From: Megamerina dolium
Lineage: Eukaryota; Arthropoda; Insecta; Diptera; Megamerinidae
Reading direction: 5' to 3'
Assembly (NCBI GenBank): GCA_963854835.1
Contig: OY978527.1
Coordinates: 25,542,057 to 25,606,056, forward strand
DNA: 64,000 bases
Shown: positions 63,966 to 64,000 of the stretch, one piece after another
Position numbering within the stretch: position 1 is the first letter of the stretch
Layout of the letters: each line of letters opens with the position of its first letter
Program-made: the position numbers and the translations under genes
Notes under the pieces: generated by a model
Databases searched by the model: none
Told to the model about the DNA's origin: nothing
The model's input: only the letters and a program-made list of their open reading frames with translations

Positions 63966-64000
63966 TATATAATTTTGCCAATTGCTTGTGTAGTTGGACG
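63884..64000 (-). pseudogene. Inverted, internally deleted mariner partner (cut by window edge)
   Basis: After the right hairpin arm comes a (TA)n tract (63,884-63,969), then 63,970-64,000, whose minus strand reads CGTCCAACTACACAAGCAAT then TGGCAAAATT, the same as 62,791-62,820 (RPT.QAIGKI). So a minus-strand copy of the DD41D mariner has its N-terminal part joined through TA repeats to its 3' end, with the middle missing. It continues beyond the window. Confidence 0.75.

Overview
This window looks like heterochromatin-like or transposon-rich euchromatic DNA from a higher dipteran fly. The evidence is very AT-rich DNA, Jockey, RTE and R1/LOA-type LINEs, a BEL/Pao retrotransposon primed by an insect-type tRNA-Lys, a P-element-like transposon with P-type 31-bp ends, and several Tc1/mariner groups, including a DD41D (rosa-like) mariner of a kind known from tephritid fruit flies. 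A tephritid is my best guess; only the order is well supported. I find no host protein-coding gene and no functional tRNA or rRNA gene in 64 kb. Nearly every long ORF belongs to a transposable element, and most are broken.

Layout. 1-9 kb: the end of a Tc1-like element, then old relics (LINE RT and RNase H pieces, two mariners, a Tc1, a hAT-like piece), two copies of a tRNA-derived SINE, and a 5'-truncated Jockey. 9.25-16.3 kb: a diverged Jockey (family 2) split by a nearly full-length Jockey (family 1). 16.3-19.3 kb: low-information DNA, a 0.46-kb MITE with long inverted arms, and a degenerate purine-rich tandem repeat of about 130 bp. 19.36-21.5 kb: an internally deleted P-like element.

21.3-40.6 kb is the most informative part. 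A roughly 5.5-kb segment is tandemly duplicated (copy A 21,326-33,190, copy B 33,191-40,629). Copy A later received a 1,657-bp Tc1-like element with an almost intact transposase and a 4.5-kb Jockey with an intact 882-aa ORF2. Copy B later received a different Tc1-like element. Each insertion can be read against the empty site in the other copy, which gives exact target-site duplications. The unit carries a dead LINE ORF1, a tRNA-like SINE head, a 1.9-2.2 kb repeat with GTCY and 299-bp tandem repeats (3-4 related units in A, one more in B), and a 256-bp internally deleted mariner.

40.6-51.3 kb is a nest. An old Jockey (family 3) is split by a 135-bp LINE tail (12-bp TSD) and by an RTE element (9-bp TSD). 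After it come a third Tc1-like copy and a Tc3-like transposon that is itself split by a second RTE copy (11-bp TSD). 51.5-58.0 kb is a BEL/Pao element with 351-bp LTRs that differ at one base, and whose gag-pol frame is broken only by one TGA. 58.0-64.0 kb holds a SINE, mariner relics around a hAT relic, and a DD41D mariner with two catalytic Asp changed to Val. That mariner ends in a 54-bp near-perfect hairpin formed with an inverted partner at the window edge.

(TA)n tracts repeatedly sit at element boundaries. The genes do not work together as a pathway. They are independent selfish elements, and the window's value is as a readable insertion, duplication and decay history.
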